A stretch of 25,909 nt of DNA. It comes from Hypsibius dujardini. Lineage: Eukaryota > Tardigrada > Eutardigrada > Parachela > Hypsibiidae. Below the pieces are notes generated by a model. It was not told the DNA's origin and made no database searches. It saw only the letters and a program-made list of their open reading frames with translations. Shown piece by piece: positions 1 through 8,857 of the stretch (position 1 is its first letter; the number at the start of each line of letters is the position of its first letter). The DNA is taken from assembly GCA_001579985.1 (NCBI GenBank), contig LRSR01013275.1, positions 1-25,909 of the forward strand. Direction: 5' to 3'. The position numbers and the translations under genes were made by a program.

Positions 1-2497
1 AGCAAAGTCGCTTCCGTGTTAGAGCGCGGAACTCCAATTGGCGCCACCGACCCACAGCGTTCAACTTCTTGCAATGTAGCAGTTGTGTAGGGAAGCTCTT
101 CTGTCGACAATTCAAAAAGGGCAGTGTTAGAATCAACCTGCATTGATGATCGCAGCCTCGACTTGACTTACTCTCACGAAGATCGTCCACGGTCAATGTG
201 TGGTACTCGGGAAAGCCCGTCTTCTCATCCAGTTCAGCCTGAACCTGCCGTTGGATGGCGGGATACTTCAGCATGTAGTAGATGGCCCACTGCAGCGTCG
301 ACGTGCTGGCTTCCGTGGCTGCTCCCCAAATGTCATTCACCACCATGACCAGTTGCTGTTCTGTAGTTATATCAACATGAAGTCAAATAGAAAACCAAAC
401 GATTAGGCAAGGCGCCCGCCCGGATACAACTGAAGCTGACCATACCGGTGAACCACGCAGCCTCCTCAACATTCGCCAGCCCATGGGAGATGAAAGCGGA
501 CGCGAAATTTTCATTTGCATTACTAGCCCGACTTGACCGGATCAATTCGTGAATCAAGTCGATTTTCTCCTGCAATACCGTAGGAGACGAAAGAGTTACA
601 TGTAAACCAAGACAAGGCGGCAGGCAGACACGCAGGCAGGCAGACACGCAGGCAGACACGCAGGCAGACACGCAGGCAGGCAGACAGGCAGGCAGACAGG
701 CCGGCAGGCTGACAGGCAGGCAGGCAGACAGGCGGGCAGGCAGACAGACAGGCAGGCAGGCGGGCAGGCAGGCAGACAGGCAGACAGGCAGGCAGACAGA
801 CAGGCAGGCAGGCGGGCAGGCAGACACGCAGACAGGCAGGCAGACAGACAGACAGACAGGGAAACAGACAAACAGATATACGAGCAAAAAGGCAGACAGA
901 CTGCTGCAGGCCCATGGGCAGATACGAAGATAAACAGAGATAAACAAACAGACAGACAGTGCCACATGAATGCAAATATAGACAAAGAAGATTCGGCCAC
1001 TGTGAAACGTACCTTGAATTTTTCTTCCAGAAATTTCACCCGTAAGTTTTTATCGGAAAACGGATTCAGAGACGGCTGGAGAGCTTCAAAACTGGAGTGA
1101 TGCATCAAATCCGCCACGGTCTGGAAGTTCTTGACGTAGGCGTGGAACGTTTTGTCGACATACGCAAACCGCGGTCCAAGTGTCCAGCTGGCGGCGACAT
1201 TCGCAATGCCTTGCATGATGAAAGTGCCTGAAAGCAGAACAACTGAACCAGGCGGAGACGAGGGAAAGCCGAAGTCAATGCAAACCGTACGGCAGTCCAA
1301 TGCTTTGCCATGGTCCGTCTTCAGGAAGCCGATCATCTCCACGATTTCCCGTTGGAGTGCATGGTGGAAGTCCTCCATCTTCAGGGCATCAACCGCGAAG
1401 CTACGAAGGGCTTGCCATTTCGCGCCTTCCGCCATCAAAATTCCTGCGAAAAAGATGCACACTATAAATTGCAGTGAAAGCAGGAAAAGCAGGTTTTTTC
1501 AAGTGAAGTTATGACAATCAAGACAATCAATCAATCAACTGATTTTGATAACTGATCAATCAATCAATCAACAGGAAACCAGCAAGCAACACCAGCAAGC
1601 AATATATTCCCTTAGTATACGGAGGTCTGTATGCTCGAATCCGCGGCAATAATGAAGAAACGTACCGCTATCACCGTTCCACAACTTCCTGGTAAAGCAG
1701 ACATCCCCACGGCCGCTGAAGATCTCTGCATTATCCACAAAGGCCTCTTTGACCGCCTCAAGGCTCCCGAGGAACACCGCATCATTTCCGGCCCCCAGCT
1801 TCATGTGTACGACGGGGCCGTAGATGTCGCAAAGCTTCGAAAATCCAGCCATACTTTTCGGTAGGAACGGCAAGTAACCTAGTACGGGAATCCCCCTAGA
1901 AGAGCAGACACAGCACGTTAAAATGGAAATCAGTCCATCAATCAATCAATCAATCCATCAGTCCATCAATCAATCAATCCATCAGTCCATCAATCAATCA
2001 ATCAATCCATCAGTCCATCAATCAATCAATCCATCGGTCCATCAATCAATCAATCAATCCATCAGTCCATCAATCAATCAATCCATCGGTCCATCAATCA
2101 ATCAATCCATCGGTCCATCCATCAATCAATCCATCGGTCCATCAATCAATCAATCCATCGGTCCATCAATCAATCAATCAATCAATCAATTCATCGGTCC
2201 ATCTATCAATCAATCAATCGGTTTATCCATCAATAAATCAATCTATCGCCCATCCATGATAATTTCGCATATTATCAAGTGAATTCGGAAATCAAACAAT
2301 CAGTCGAAAGTCACACTCTTTCACTGCGCAAACAGTCCAAGTACTTACGGTGGTCCGGGAGGATACTGCCGGTACTGCCATCGATAAAAGACAAGCCAGG
2401 CAGCAGCGACGCACAGTAACGAGACAAAAACTGCCACACTCGGATACACATACGGAGAGACGATGTCCAAGAAACGTTCCAGATCTTTCAAAGACAT
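1..2497 (-). CDS. Cytochrome P450, CYP2-type (CYP2 clan), partial: 3' end lies off the left edge
   Basis: Predicted ER-anchored heme monooxygenase. Seven minus-strand exons join in frame with GT-AG introns: 2349-2497, 1666-1895, 1291-1443, 1013-1227, 446-569, 172-360 and 1-100 (continuing), giving 386 residues of a usual ~490-500. The ATG at 2495-2497 starts a membrane anchor (residues about 15-38), followed by the proline hinge YPPGPP, split by the first intron and leading into GIPVLGYLPFL. Other family marks are FSGRG, the helix-C WxxxR (W136, R140), the I-helix segment NDIWGAATEASTSTLQW (residues 299-315) and the K-helix ExxR (E365, R368). The heme-cysteine loop FxxGxxxC would lie off-window. 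In the I-helix the usual acid-Thr pair reads Glu307-Ala308. Introns hold CAGG/CAGA and AATC repeats. The substrate cannot be inferred. Family assignment is firm; exon edges are fairly secure because all phases agree. Confidence 0.92.
570..1012 (-). repeat. CYP intron with CAGG/CAGA tetranucleotide array
   Basis: This intron runs between the P450 exons at 1013-1227 and 446-569. About 612-880 is an imperfect array of CAGG, CAGA and CGGG units on the plus strand, so CTGC/CTGT in the transcript. The apparent long Cys/Leu/Val/Ser reading frames here are translations of the repeat and are not genes. Confidence 0.9.
1509..1572. repeat. AATC tetranucleotide tract in CYP intron
   Basis: Short imperfect (AATC)n tract inside the P450 intron 1444-1665. 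It is the same motif family as the larger array in the first P450 intron and the (ATTG)n tract upstream of the start codon (about 2537-2560). Confidence 0.85.
1930..2252. repeat. ATCA/ATCC imperfect tandem array in first CYP intron
   Basis: About 320 bp of CAATCAATCCATC-type units with periodic CAGTCCATC and CGGTCCATC variants. It fills most of the first P450 intron (1896-2348) and gives a spurious Ser/Ile/Asn/Gln reading frame. Confidence 0.9.
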
Positions 2498-3404
2498 CCT
2501 GCTGTGGTAAAGAGCGAAACTGCAGATCTTCAGGTGAATTGATTGATTGATTGATTGATTGGAGGTGTGGAATAAAAAAGCCGGCCAATTATCTTCAGCA
2601 AAATCTCGTAATGTACTAATACTGTACTGGTAACATAAATTGATTTGGAAAAAAAGCCAAATGCTACTGCGTGGAACTAAATTTCCCAGGGGAATGAATC
2701 GAACGAGAGCGACAACGACCTGCGCAGCCTAGGGATCATTCACCTGCCTTTCTTCAAACAAATGTGCGTGAATAATAATGCATGTGACGCAGATATAGAA
2801 AGAGAGTGCTTGGTGCGCTTATACACGCGTTAATGGAGCACCGTTTCTAAAACGTATGTATGATTAAGGCAGCACCCAACCGCGCCTTCTGGAATGTGGA
2901 ATGTGGGCAATCCATCCGGAATCAGCTGCCATTGCCACTGCCAGTCTCACTTGTGAGTCCATCCAGTCCTTCCTGTCCTTCCAGTCAAACCTGTTGCTAT
3001 TTCTTTCGTTTAATAGTATTTGTGGCTTCGTATTTCTGGTTTCCATTCTTCTTTTCGTATTCTGGTTTCCACTGGACTGGACAGGACTGGACTGGACTGG
3101 ACTGGACTGGACTGGACTGGACTGGACTGGGCTGGACTGGACAGGACTGGACTGGATTGGACTGGCCTGGACTGGACTGGATTGGACTGGACTGGACTGG
3201 ACTGGACTGGACTGGACTGGACTGGTAATTGATACTTGGAAAATTGTACGGAGACCCTTGATTTGCAAATTCAAATTTCGCTACAGTATAGCACACTGTT
3301 TCTTCTTTTCTTCGGATAGTTCTAGTACAATTTCAGTTCAGGCCAAGCCCAAGGAAGGCTCGGGACGACGCATCGCGCTGTGTACGGCGGCATTCCTTCG
3401 CATA
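2498..3404. other. Intergenic region between the CYP gene and the upstream minus-strand gene
   Basis: This 907-bp stretch should hold the P450 promoter, since both flanking genes run on the minus strand. I saw no convincing TATA box or initiator. It contains a short (ATTG)n tract just upstream of the P450 ATG and the ACTGG array listed separately. Nothing coding could be supported. Confidence 0.6.
3067..3226. repeat. ACTGG pentanucleotide array
   Basis: About 160 bp, roughly 32 units of ACTGG with scattered variants (ACAGG, GCTGG, ATTGG). The complementary strand reads CCAGT. Reading frames through it give Trp-Thr-Gly or Ser-Pro-Val repeats and are artefacts. Confidence 0.95.
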
Positions 3405-6043
3405 CTATGGAGCTGAATACCGCCACACTCCCGGCTGCGGAATGGAGTCCCGTTCCTTGGGGTAATGCAGATGGAAGTAGTGCTCCTTCTTCGCCAGCCA
3501 CTTCACCTCTTGCAAGGTAGCGTGCTACATACAAATACCGCACAACACATGCTTGACTTTAGTTTTCCAGTCTTCCAGTTTTCCAAAATATGCCGTTTCC
3601 ACGAGATTTTGATGTCTCACCGTTAAGACGCGGTCGGAATCGGGGAAATGAGTGTGGATGGTGGAGCAGTCGACTACCCGCTTGACCTTGGCAATCAAGC
3701 TGGAGGGGAGCGGCAGATAAGTTTTAGTGAACATGTTTTGCTATGGTGAGTGGCTAATTTACCCATCTTTTTGGAGCACTATAGAACCCCGGCTATTTTA
3801 CCCCCTCCCTCTATACATCACCAGGAGCATCTGCTATTTTACCCTTCCCATGTTGTCCGTCCGTCTGTCCGTCCGTCAGTCCGTCTGTCCGTCTGTCGGT
3901 CTGTCCGTTGTTCGTCTGTCCGTCCGTTGACCGTCCGTCCGTTGTCGGACAGATGGTTGAACACAATAAGCAACGACTGAACGGATAGCGGATTAACGAA
4001 CAACGAACGGACAGATGGACGACGGACGAGACGGACGGACGGACAAGGGCGGAAGGACGAGACGGACGGACGGACAAGGGCGGACGGACGAGACGGACGG
4101 ACGGACGAGACGGATGGACGGACAAGGGCGTACGAGACGGACGGACGGACAGACGGACGAATCTATGGGAAGGGGGGTGAAATAGCCGGGGTGCTATTGG
4201 GCCTCGCACACTACAAGGGAGGGCTAAAATTTGAACTTAAAGTTTTGGTTGGTAAAAATGTAACTGGAAAAAGTGAAATGACACAAAGCGTTTGAGTTAC
4301 TAGACTAAAAATCATTAGGACTGATTTTTTGGTTGACTATAATTTTTGGGGTTTTTTCATTCCTAGCGAATTTCTTACTGTGGCTGCAAGGTGATAGCCA
4401 TCTTCCGCTCCACAAAGTAGCACAACGGGCAGAGGAAGATATTCCTGGCCGGGATCGTGTAGTACGACGGCAGGCACCACACTTCCGCTTTGCACATGTG
4501 ACACTAGTAGCAGAGACACACACTCACGTCTTCGGTACATGTATTATAGAGAGGGTCCACGGTGTCTCATTGCTACTCGTGCGAAAATGCCTCAAATAAG
4601 TTGTATCGGATCATGCATCGGATATCCGTTTTTGTATCGGACCATGCATTGGATATCCGTTTTTGTATCGGATCATGCATCGGATATTCGTTTTTGTATC
4701 GGATCAAGCATCGGATACAAGTCAATTTTCGCACGAGCTAGTGCAGTATTACCCGTTCGTTCTTCTTGTAGGAGCAATGGATGTGGAAAGGTGGCGCCAG
4801 TATCGCGCCATGGCCCAGCTTGTGCTGCGCGCGAACTCGCCGACCGACCGACACCTTCGAGACGTCGTAGAACGCGGGACTGACGAGATGAAACGGATCA
4901 GGCGGTTTTTGATTTTGAAAATTATTCACAGGTTGCCTCACCCGGGTGTCTCGTTCGCGCGTCGTGGTTGTGCGAAGCGTTCGCCGGATGTGTTGAACGG
5001 ACTCTGCTTGGGATATTGCGCCACTTCATGCGCCGGCTCTTCCACTTCCGCTGCAGGGAGCTCCGTGAGGACTTTTTTCTACCAACGAATGCGTAAGGAA
5101 TGCTGAAGGGATTCAGATTTGATTTGAGAGTCTAGACCAGCAGCTGCTATTAAACAGTGCGAGGTATCTGGCCCACTTCCATCCAGACGGTCCTTTTCGG
5201 TCCTAATTCCGGCCACTAGCAGTACTACTTGCTAGAATTGTGAGACTTAGCTTGTGATTTGAAATAAATAAATAAAAAAATTTATCGAAAATGCATTTTC
5301 AAATCGATTTGTACGAGTACTAGCCACATTTTATAGGAGAGGAGGGGGCGTATTTGTTCGAAGAGGACTTTTAGTTTTTCTCCAGAATTGACTCACAGCT
5401 CCGCCCCCTGAGCCCTGAGCCCCGAACGGTATTTGGCTAGTGCCAATCCAAATTGAATTGCGGATGTGATCTTTTTTAAGGGAAAAGTATGTTTCTGTCT
5501 ACAGTCACTACACTGTTAAGGGGAGAGTCACTGAAAACGGGGTGACTGGAAACGAGCCAGATTCATTGTACTGTATTTCCTTCATAGATGGCGACAGCGC
5601 ACGGGTCACGTGACGTAAAGGTTGCCCGCTGTACTGTACTGCCGCGATTAAACCGGTCACTTTTTTCCCCTGGCAGTGCATTCGACCTGTGTGAGTGTGA
5701 GTGTGTGAGTGTGTGAGTGCGTGAGTGTGTGTGCTCACTCAACACACAGGCGCGTGTGACGGAGGCGCGGCTAAAGTGACCGGTTTAATCGCGGCAGTAC
5801 AGTACACGTAAAGTTTGCCACAAGAAAGCTAGCTGTGTACGACTGTATGGCATGGCATGTGAGGCACAGGCAGGGCACACGCTAACGAGTATGGGGGGGG
5901 GACCAATTTAACGTCACACAGCTCGTGCGCTGTCGATATCTATCGAGGAAATAGAGTACCTGTTGGTCAGTCCATCGTTTCTCCAATTTCGCCAGTGCCT
6001 GATAGCCCCTTTTCGAGCGTGGCTTCTTCCCCAACGCCTCCAT
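3405..6043 (-). CDS. Uncharacterised 223-aa protein with paired CxxC motifs (six exons)
   Basis: I do not recognise this protein. Six minus-strand exons join without a frame break: 5960-6043, 4942-5078, 4753-4879, 4379-4503, 3621-3699 and 3405-3524, 224 codons with the stop at 3405-3407. The ATG at 6041-6043 is the first after an in-frame TAG. Exon 1 gives a basic, helical start (MEALGKKPRSKRGYQ). Exon 2 is acidic, then reads PFNTSGERF. The join of exons 2 and 3 creates TPGPAFYDV, like the PGPxxY core of sperm-tail PG-rich (SHIPPO) repeats. Exon 4 has CHMC and, about 19 residues later, CPLC, a possible C2C2 zinc site. The C-terminus is rich in His, Lys and Tyr (KKEHYFHLHYPKER) and ends WRYSAP. 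The largest introns hold a foldback repeat (3700-4378) and a MITE-like element (5079-5959). Agreement of five splice phases is the main support; function is unknown. Confidence 0.6.
3781..4197. repeat. Foldback repeat with GTCC/GGAC core
   Basis: The left end (3781-3845) and the reverse complement of the right end (4160-4197) share a tip reading ACCCCGGCTATTT then C-rich sequence and TTCCCAT. Inside, the left half is GTCC/GTCT repeats (about 3848-3945) and the right half GGAC repeats (about 3990-4155). The whole ~420 bp can therefore fold back on itself. The left arm has an extra ~35 bp that repeats the GCTATTTTACCC part of the tip. It lies in an intron of the uncharacterised gene. No clear target-site duplication was found. 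Confidence 0.7.
4603..4721. repeat. 31-bp tandem repeat, about 3.7 copies
   Basis: Three nearly identical 31-bp units begin GTATCGGATCATGCATCGG and end CCGTTTTT, followed by a partial copy. Each contains the palindrome ATGCAT and repeats of ATCGGA. It lies in the 249-bp intron between exons 4753-4879 and 4379-4503 of the uncharacterised gene. Confidence 0.9.
5260..5285 (+). other. AATAAA-rich A/T tract
   Basis: Overlapping AATAAATAAATAAA followed by A7. It could be read as a plus-strand polyadenylation signal, but the coding evidence around it is on the minus strand and it lies within the first intron of the six-exon gene. It is therefore probably only an A/T simple tract. Confidence 0.3.
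5631..5805. mobile_element. Candidate MITE with 32-bp perfect terminal inverted repeats
   Basis: Positions 5631-5662 and 5774-5805 are exact reverse complements over 32 bp, beginning GTACTGTACTGCCGCGATTA. The 111-bp interior holds a GTGTGA-rich tract (about 5694-5735). Near-identical 14-bp direct copies beginning ACGTAAAG flank it (5613-5626 and 5806-5819), with 4 extra bases on the left, so they resemble an imperfect target duplication. It is too short to encode a transposase and would be non-autonomous. It lies in the first intron of the six-exon gene. Confidence 0.65.
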
Positions 6044-6113
6044 GAAGCCTTGATTCTACCGTGCAATGTTCCTTTATGTTTTTATGCTTACAATAATCAG
6101 GGACGGATTAGTT

Positions 6114-6239
6114 ATCACACGTGGCAGAAACCTTGCGCTAACCGAGTTAAGCCATTTCACTCGGACTGTGTATAAAGTCTGCACGGAACGAATTGCATGG
6201 CTTAGTTCGACTAGCGCAAGGTTTTAGCCACGTGTGTAT
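6114..6239. repeat. Imperfect long hairpin upstream of the six-exon gene
   Basis: Arms at 6114-6155 and 6197-6239 are about 85% complementary, sharing CACACGTGGC, AAACCTTGCGCTA and TTAAGCCAT cores, around a 41-bp loop. It lies about 70 bp upstream of the predicted start codon at 6043 on the minus strand, so it could be in the promoter or 5' UTR, or be another non-autonomous element. Confidence 0.7.
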
Positions 6240-6244
6240 CTGAT

Positions 6245-6845
6245 CGGAAACCTTTAGTGTTGTTTAAATATATTTAACTTGTCATTTAATATACTCAAAA
6301 AGGGTGTTTTTTCTTTGAATAAAAAAAATATTTTTAATTTTATTTAATATCAGAATTATTTTTTATTTTATTTATAATTTTTTTTAAATACAAGTTTGTG
6401 TTTTATTTTATTTATATTTAAATTTTTTCCATCGTAAAACTGGCTATTTACATAAAAAATTGTATTTAAATAATCCGGGAGTGGGCGTTTCTAGTAAAAA
6501 TTACTCAGTTCTCGTCACGTCCTTTTGCTTTGTTATTTAAGGTGGTGTGACATAGGACATGTTCTATTTCAATAAAATAAATGACCGCGACATTCGCTTG
6601 TCAGTACAGAAATTTCCCCTTTGAAAAGTCTTCGAAATATTTAAATTAACGCATGTTATTTAAATATAATATGCTTATTTAAATAAAACTTTTAATTTTA
6701 TTTAAATAAAACTTTTAATTTTATTTAAATAAAACTTTTAATTTTATTTAAATAAACTTTAAGTTTTATTTAAATAATATTTCTTTTAAATTCGGCTGTT
6801 TTAATTAAATATATATTTAAACGTTATTTTATTTAATGTATTGGC
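6245..6845. repeat. AT-rich TTTAAAT-rich block with 23-bp tandem repeats
   Basis: About 600 bp of extreme AT content dominated by ATTTAAATA motifs. Positions 6678-6770 contain four copies of a 23-bp unit reading TTTAAATAAAACTTTTAAT plus TTTA. No coding potential was seen. It separates the unknown 223-aa gene from the next tentative gene and resembles the AT-rich tandem block at the right end of the window. Confidence 0.85.
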
Positions 6846-6867
6846 AAGAGTTAGATTTATTTTATAT

Positions 6868-6873
6868 TTTATT
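6868..6873 (-). terminator. Possible polyadenylation signal AATAAA for the 81-aa gene
   Basis: On the minus strand AATAAA occurs here and again at 6856-6861, about 300 bases after the predicted stop at 7174-7176. In AT-rich DNA this match can arise by chance. Confidence 0.3.
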
Positions 6874-7173
6874 CAAATTCAAAAGTGTTATTGAAACAAC
6901 ACTAGAAACCTTGGAGAACCCTACATCTGTTCCTAGGAGGAAGGCCGGCTTCCGAGTGGACACCAGAGGGCGTGGCTGTTCGATCCCGAAGCGAGAAGCG
7001 TCCACGCCGTGTTGCTTCAGTTTGGTTCGGTCCTTCCATGCGGGTGCTCTCACCTATTTGATGAATGGGGGAGACCATGCGACAGATGAGGGGAATACGT
7101 TTGTAGCGCTGCTTTCACTCCACCACTGACACTCACCCCGAACGTGACCATGAAGGCGGGATAGACGACGGAA

Positions 7174-7613
7174 TTAGTTTTGTCTGGAATTTAGATGCGC
7201 GCACATTTAGCCAAGACAGATGGTCCCCCGCACGGAAGGTCGCTTGACGTGTAATCGCATGGGGCTGCTTCTTACTGACTGTCGAGATGCGGCGGAATTC
7301 CACGCCGGTTCATGGCTCGTACTTTCTAAGTAAACAAACACAGAAGCACACATCCGGGGGGGGCACGCTTAGAGAAGGGGGAATATATTGCGACAAGTAT
7401 TCAGTTAGAGCATTCCGCATCACTAACAGCTTCAATTATGTTGGTCTGTTTGGCGATCGCCAGCGGCGTGGGCGGAATCTCATCCTTGTGGTCTTCATGG
7501 GACGGCGCGTTGTGGAGATCCACGACGCGATCGAAACCATATTTGTCCAGACGATCGCGGATGTCGTTCAGTTTGCCGTCCACGTGACGTTTGATAAAGT
7601 TCAGCTTGGTCAT
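7174..7613 (-). CDS. Tentative small gene, 81-aa protein of unknown function (three exons)
   Basis: Not recognised. Exon 1 (7428-7613) starts at the ATG 7611-7613 and encodes 62 residues of ordinary composition, rich in Lys, Asp, Arg and Ile (MTKLNFIKRHVDGKLNDI at the start). It ends at GCT before a GTTAGT donor. Exon 2 (7276-7325) follows a CTTAG acceptor and reads KVRAMNRRGIPPHLDS. Exon 3 (7174-7183) completes QQN and a stop. Phases agree, but the third exon is only ten bases to the stop and could be wrong. Exon 1 is the most credible part because its composition differs sharply from the surrounding repeats. No signal peptide or membrane segment was seen. Confidence 0.38.
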
Positions 7614-8031
7614 CCTCGCGTTTCTCGGTGTTTGTTTTTCCAGCACTACATTGTTGGATTGTGCGAGAATTTGGGGGCGCGCTCGGCGAACTCGTTGTTA
7701 TGGAAAATGTGCAAGAGTGTTGCGTGTGTCAGGAAAGCAGACACACTGCAAGAGGTCCAGTCCCGCGAACCGACAGACAATTACGTTGCGTTGAGGTCAT
7801 ACCAAGTTGATGGTCTTAAAAACCATCCAGCTTGAGTCGAAAATCTTCAAGCCGAGTTGTATGTCTGAAAACAGTCTTAGAGACAAGCAGGCAGGGCCTC
7901 AGACAGGTCGAATTTCAAACAAGGGACAAACAGACGGACTGGTTGGCAGACAGACAGATAAACAGACAGGCAAGCAGACAGACAGACATGTAAGCAGACA
8001 GACAGACAGACAGACAGACAGACATGTAAGC

Positions 8032-8080
<49 letters not shown>

Positions 8081-8641
8081 GGCAGACAGACAGGCAGACA
8101 GGCAAACAGACATTAAACACTAAGTAGGGAAAATTAACAATCTCGTTTGAAGGACGAACTCACTACACGAGTTTGGTTTGAGATGAATCCCTGGCCGGAT
8201 GCATGCACGCGTGTTTGCTGTTAAATACTAGTACAGCTGATACAGAATAGTGCAAGCCCAGTGTCATCTATTGCGTAATTATATATATATGGGAAACACT
8301 TGAGATGACTAAAAATACCAACTAACCATTTACAATGTCTAAATCTGTCGTTTCGTGCTTGCGGTTGCTAAATCAATCGTGAGATCGCCGCTCGCGTATG
8401 TATGCGGCTAGTTGCGTCTTTCTTCCAGCTTACCCTAATGCCCCTGGGCCCTGCCTCTTGACATATGTCAGCACGCTCTGTAGACCTTGAAGAGAGGGTT
8501 CCCAGTCGTTCGGAAATCTTCTCACGGTCGTGTTTTGCATTAGCTTAACAATGAATTACCCAGCTTGAACTGTATCAGGAATTCTCTTTTCTACCTGGAA
8601 ATCTTTTTGTTGAACTGAATGTATTGAACGTGGCCGGATGC
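7614..8641. other. Intergenic region, mostly featureless apart from the CAGA array
   Basis: No reading frame here has coding character on either strand. Besides the CAGA array there is a short (AT)n at 8279-8290. I saw no RNA gene. Confidence 0.5.
7945..8106. repeat. CAGA tetranucleotide array
   Basis: About 160 bp of (CAGA)n with two CATGTAAG interruptions that mark an internal duplication. It is intergenic. Confidence 0.95.
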
Positions 8642-8857
8642 TCATACGACTTCTGGATGGTGTAGCGCTTTGTATGTCCACGCCAGCAGTGATTTCGAGG
8701 GTGAGGCTTTACTGTTTTTGGCGATGAAGATTGGTGGTGCGATGATTGACGGCTTCACCCTGCCGCGCCGGGTTTGACGGCTTGAGGTGTTGACGGAAGG
8801 ACCCTCCCGGCGCTGTAACATGGTGGAGAGGTAAGGCTTCCCGTGGAGTTCGCTCAT
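8642..8857 (-). CDS. Weak candidate: 71-codon open frame, basic protein
   Basis: Begins with ATG (8855-8857) and stops at 8642. The product is basic and Ser-rich (starts MSELHGKPYLSTMLQRREG) with no repeat bias, unlike most open frames nearby. No recognised domain, no clear splice partners and no supporting signal other than composition. It could be a 5' exon, a short gene transcribed divergently from the muscle gene, or chance. Confidence 0.2.
   Translation of the reverse strand: MSELHGKPYLSTMLQRREGPSVNTSSRQTRRGRVKPSIIAPPIFIAKNSKASPSKSLLAWTYKALHHPEVV

Noticed and set aside
596-975. Cys/Leu/Val/Ser-rich open frames on the minus strand
   Set aside because: They are direct translations of the CAGG/CAGA array inside a P450 intron; only the parts outside the array match P450 exons.
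1923-2282. Ser/Ile/Asn/Gln repeat protein
   Set aside because: Translation of the ATCA/ATCC array in the first P450 intron.
2860-3296. Trp-Thr-Gly and Ser-Pro-Val repeat proteins on both strands
   Set aside because: Translation of the ACTGG array in several frames on both strands; no independent coding signal.
4663-5106. Plus-strand frame with helical sequence beginning MDVERWRQYR, followed by AATAAA near 5262
   Set aside because: The same bases on the minus strand give two exons that join in phase with four others; the plus reading lacks splice partners and becomes low quality after about 50 residues.
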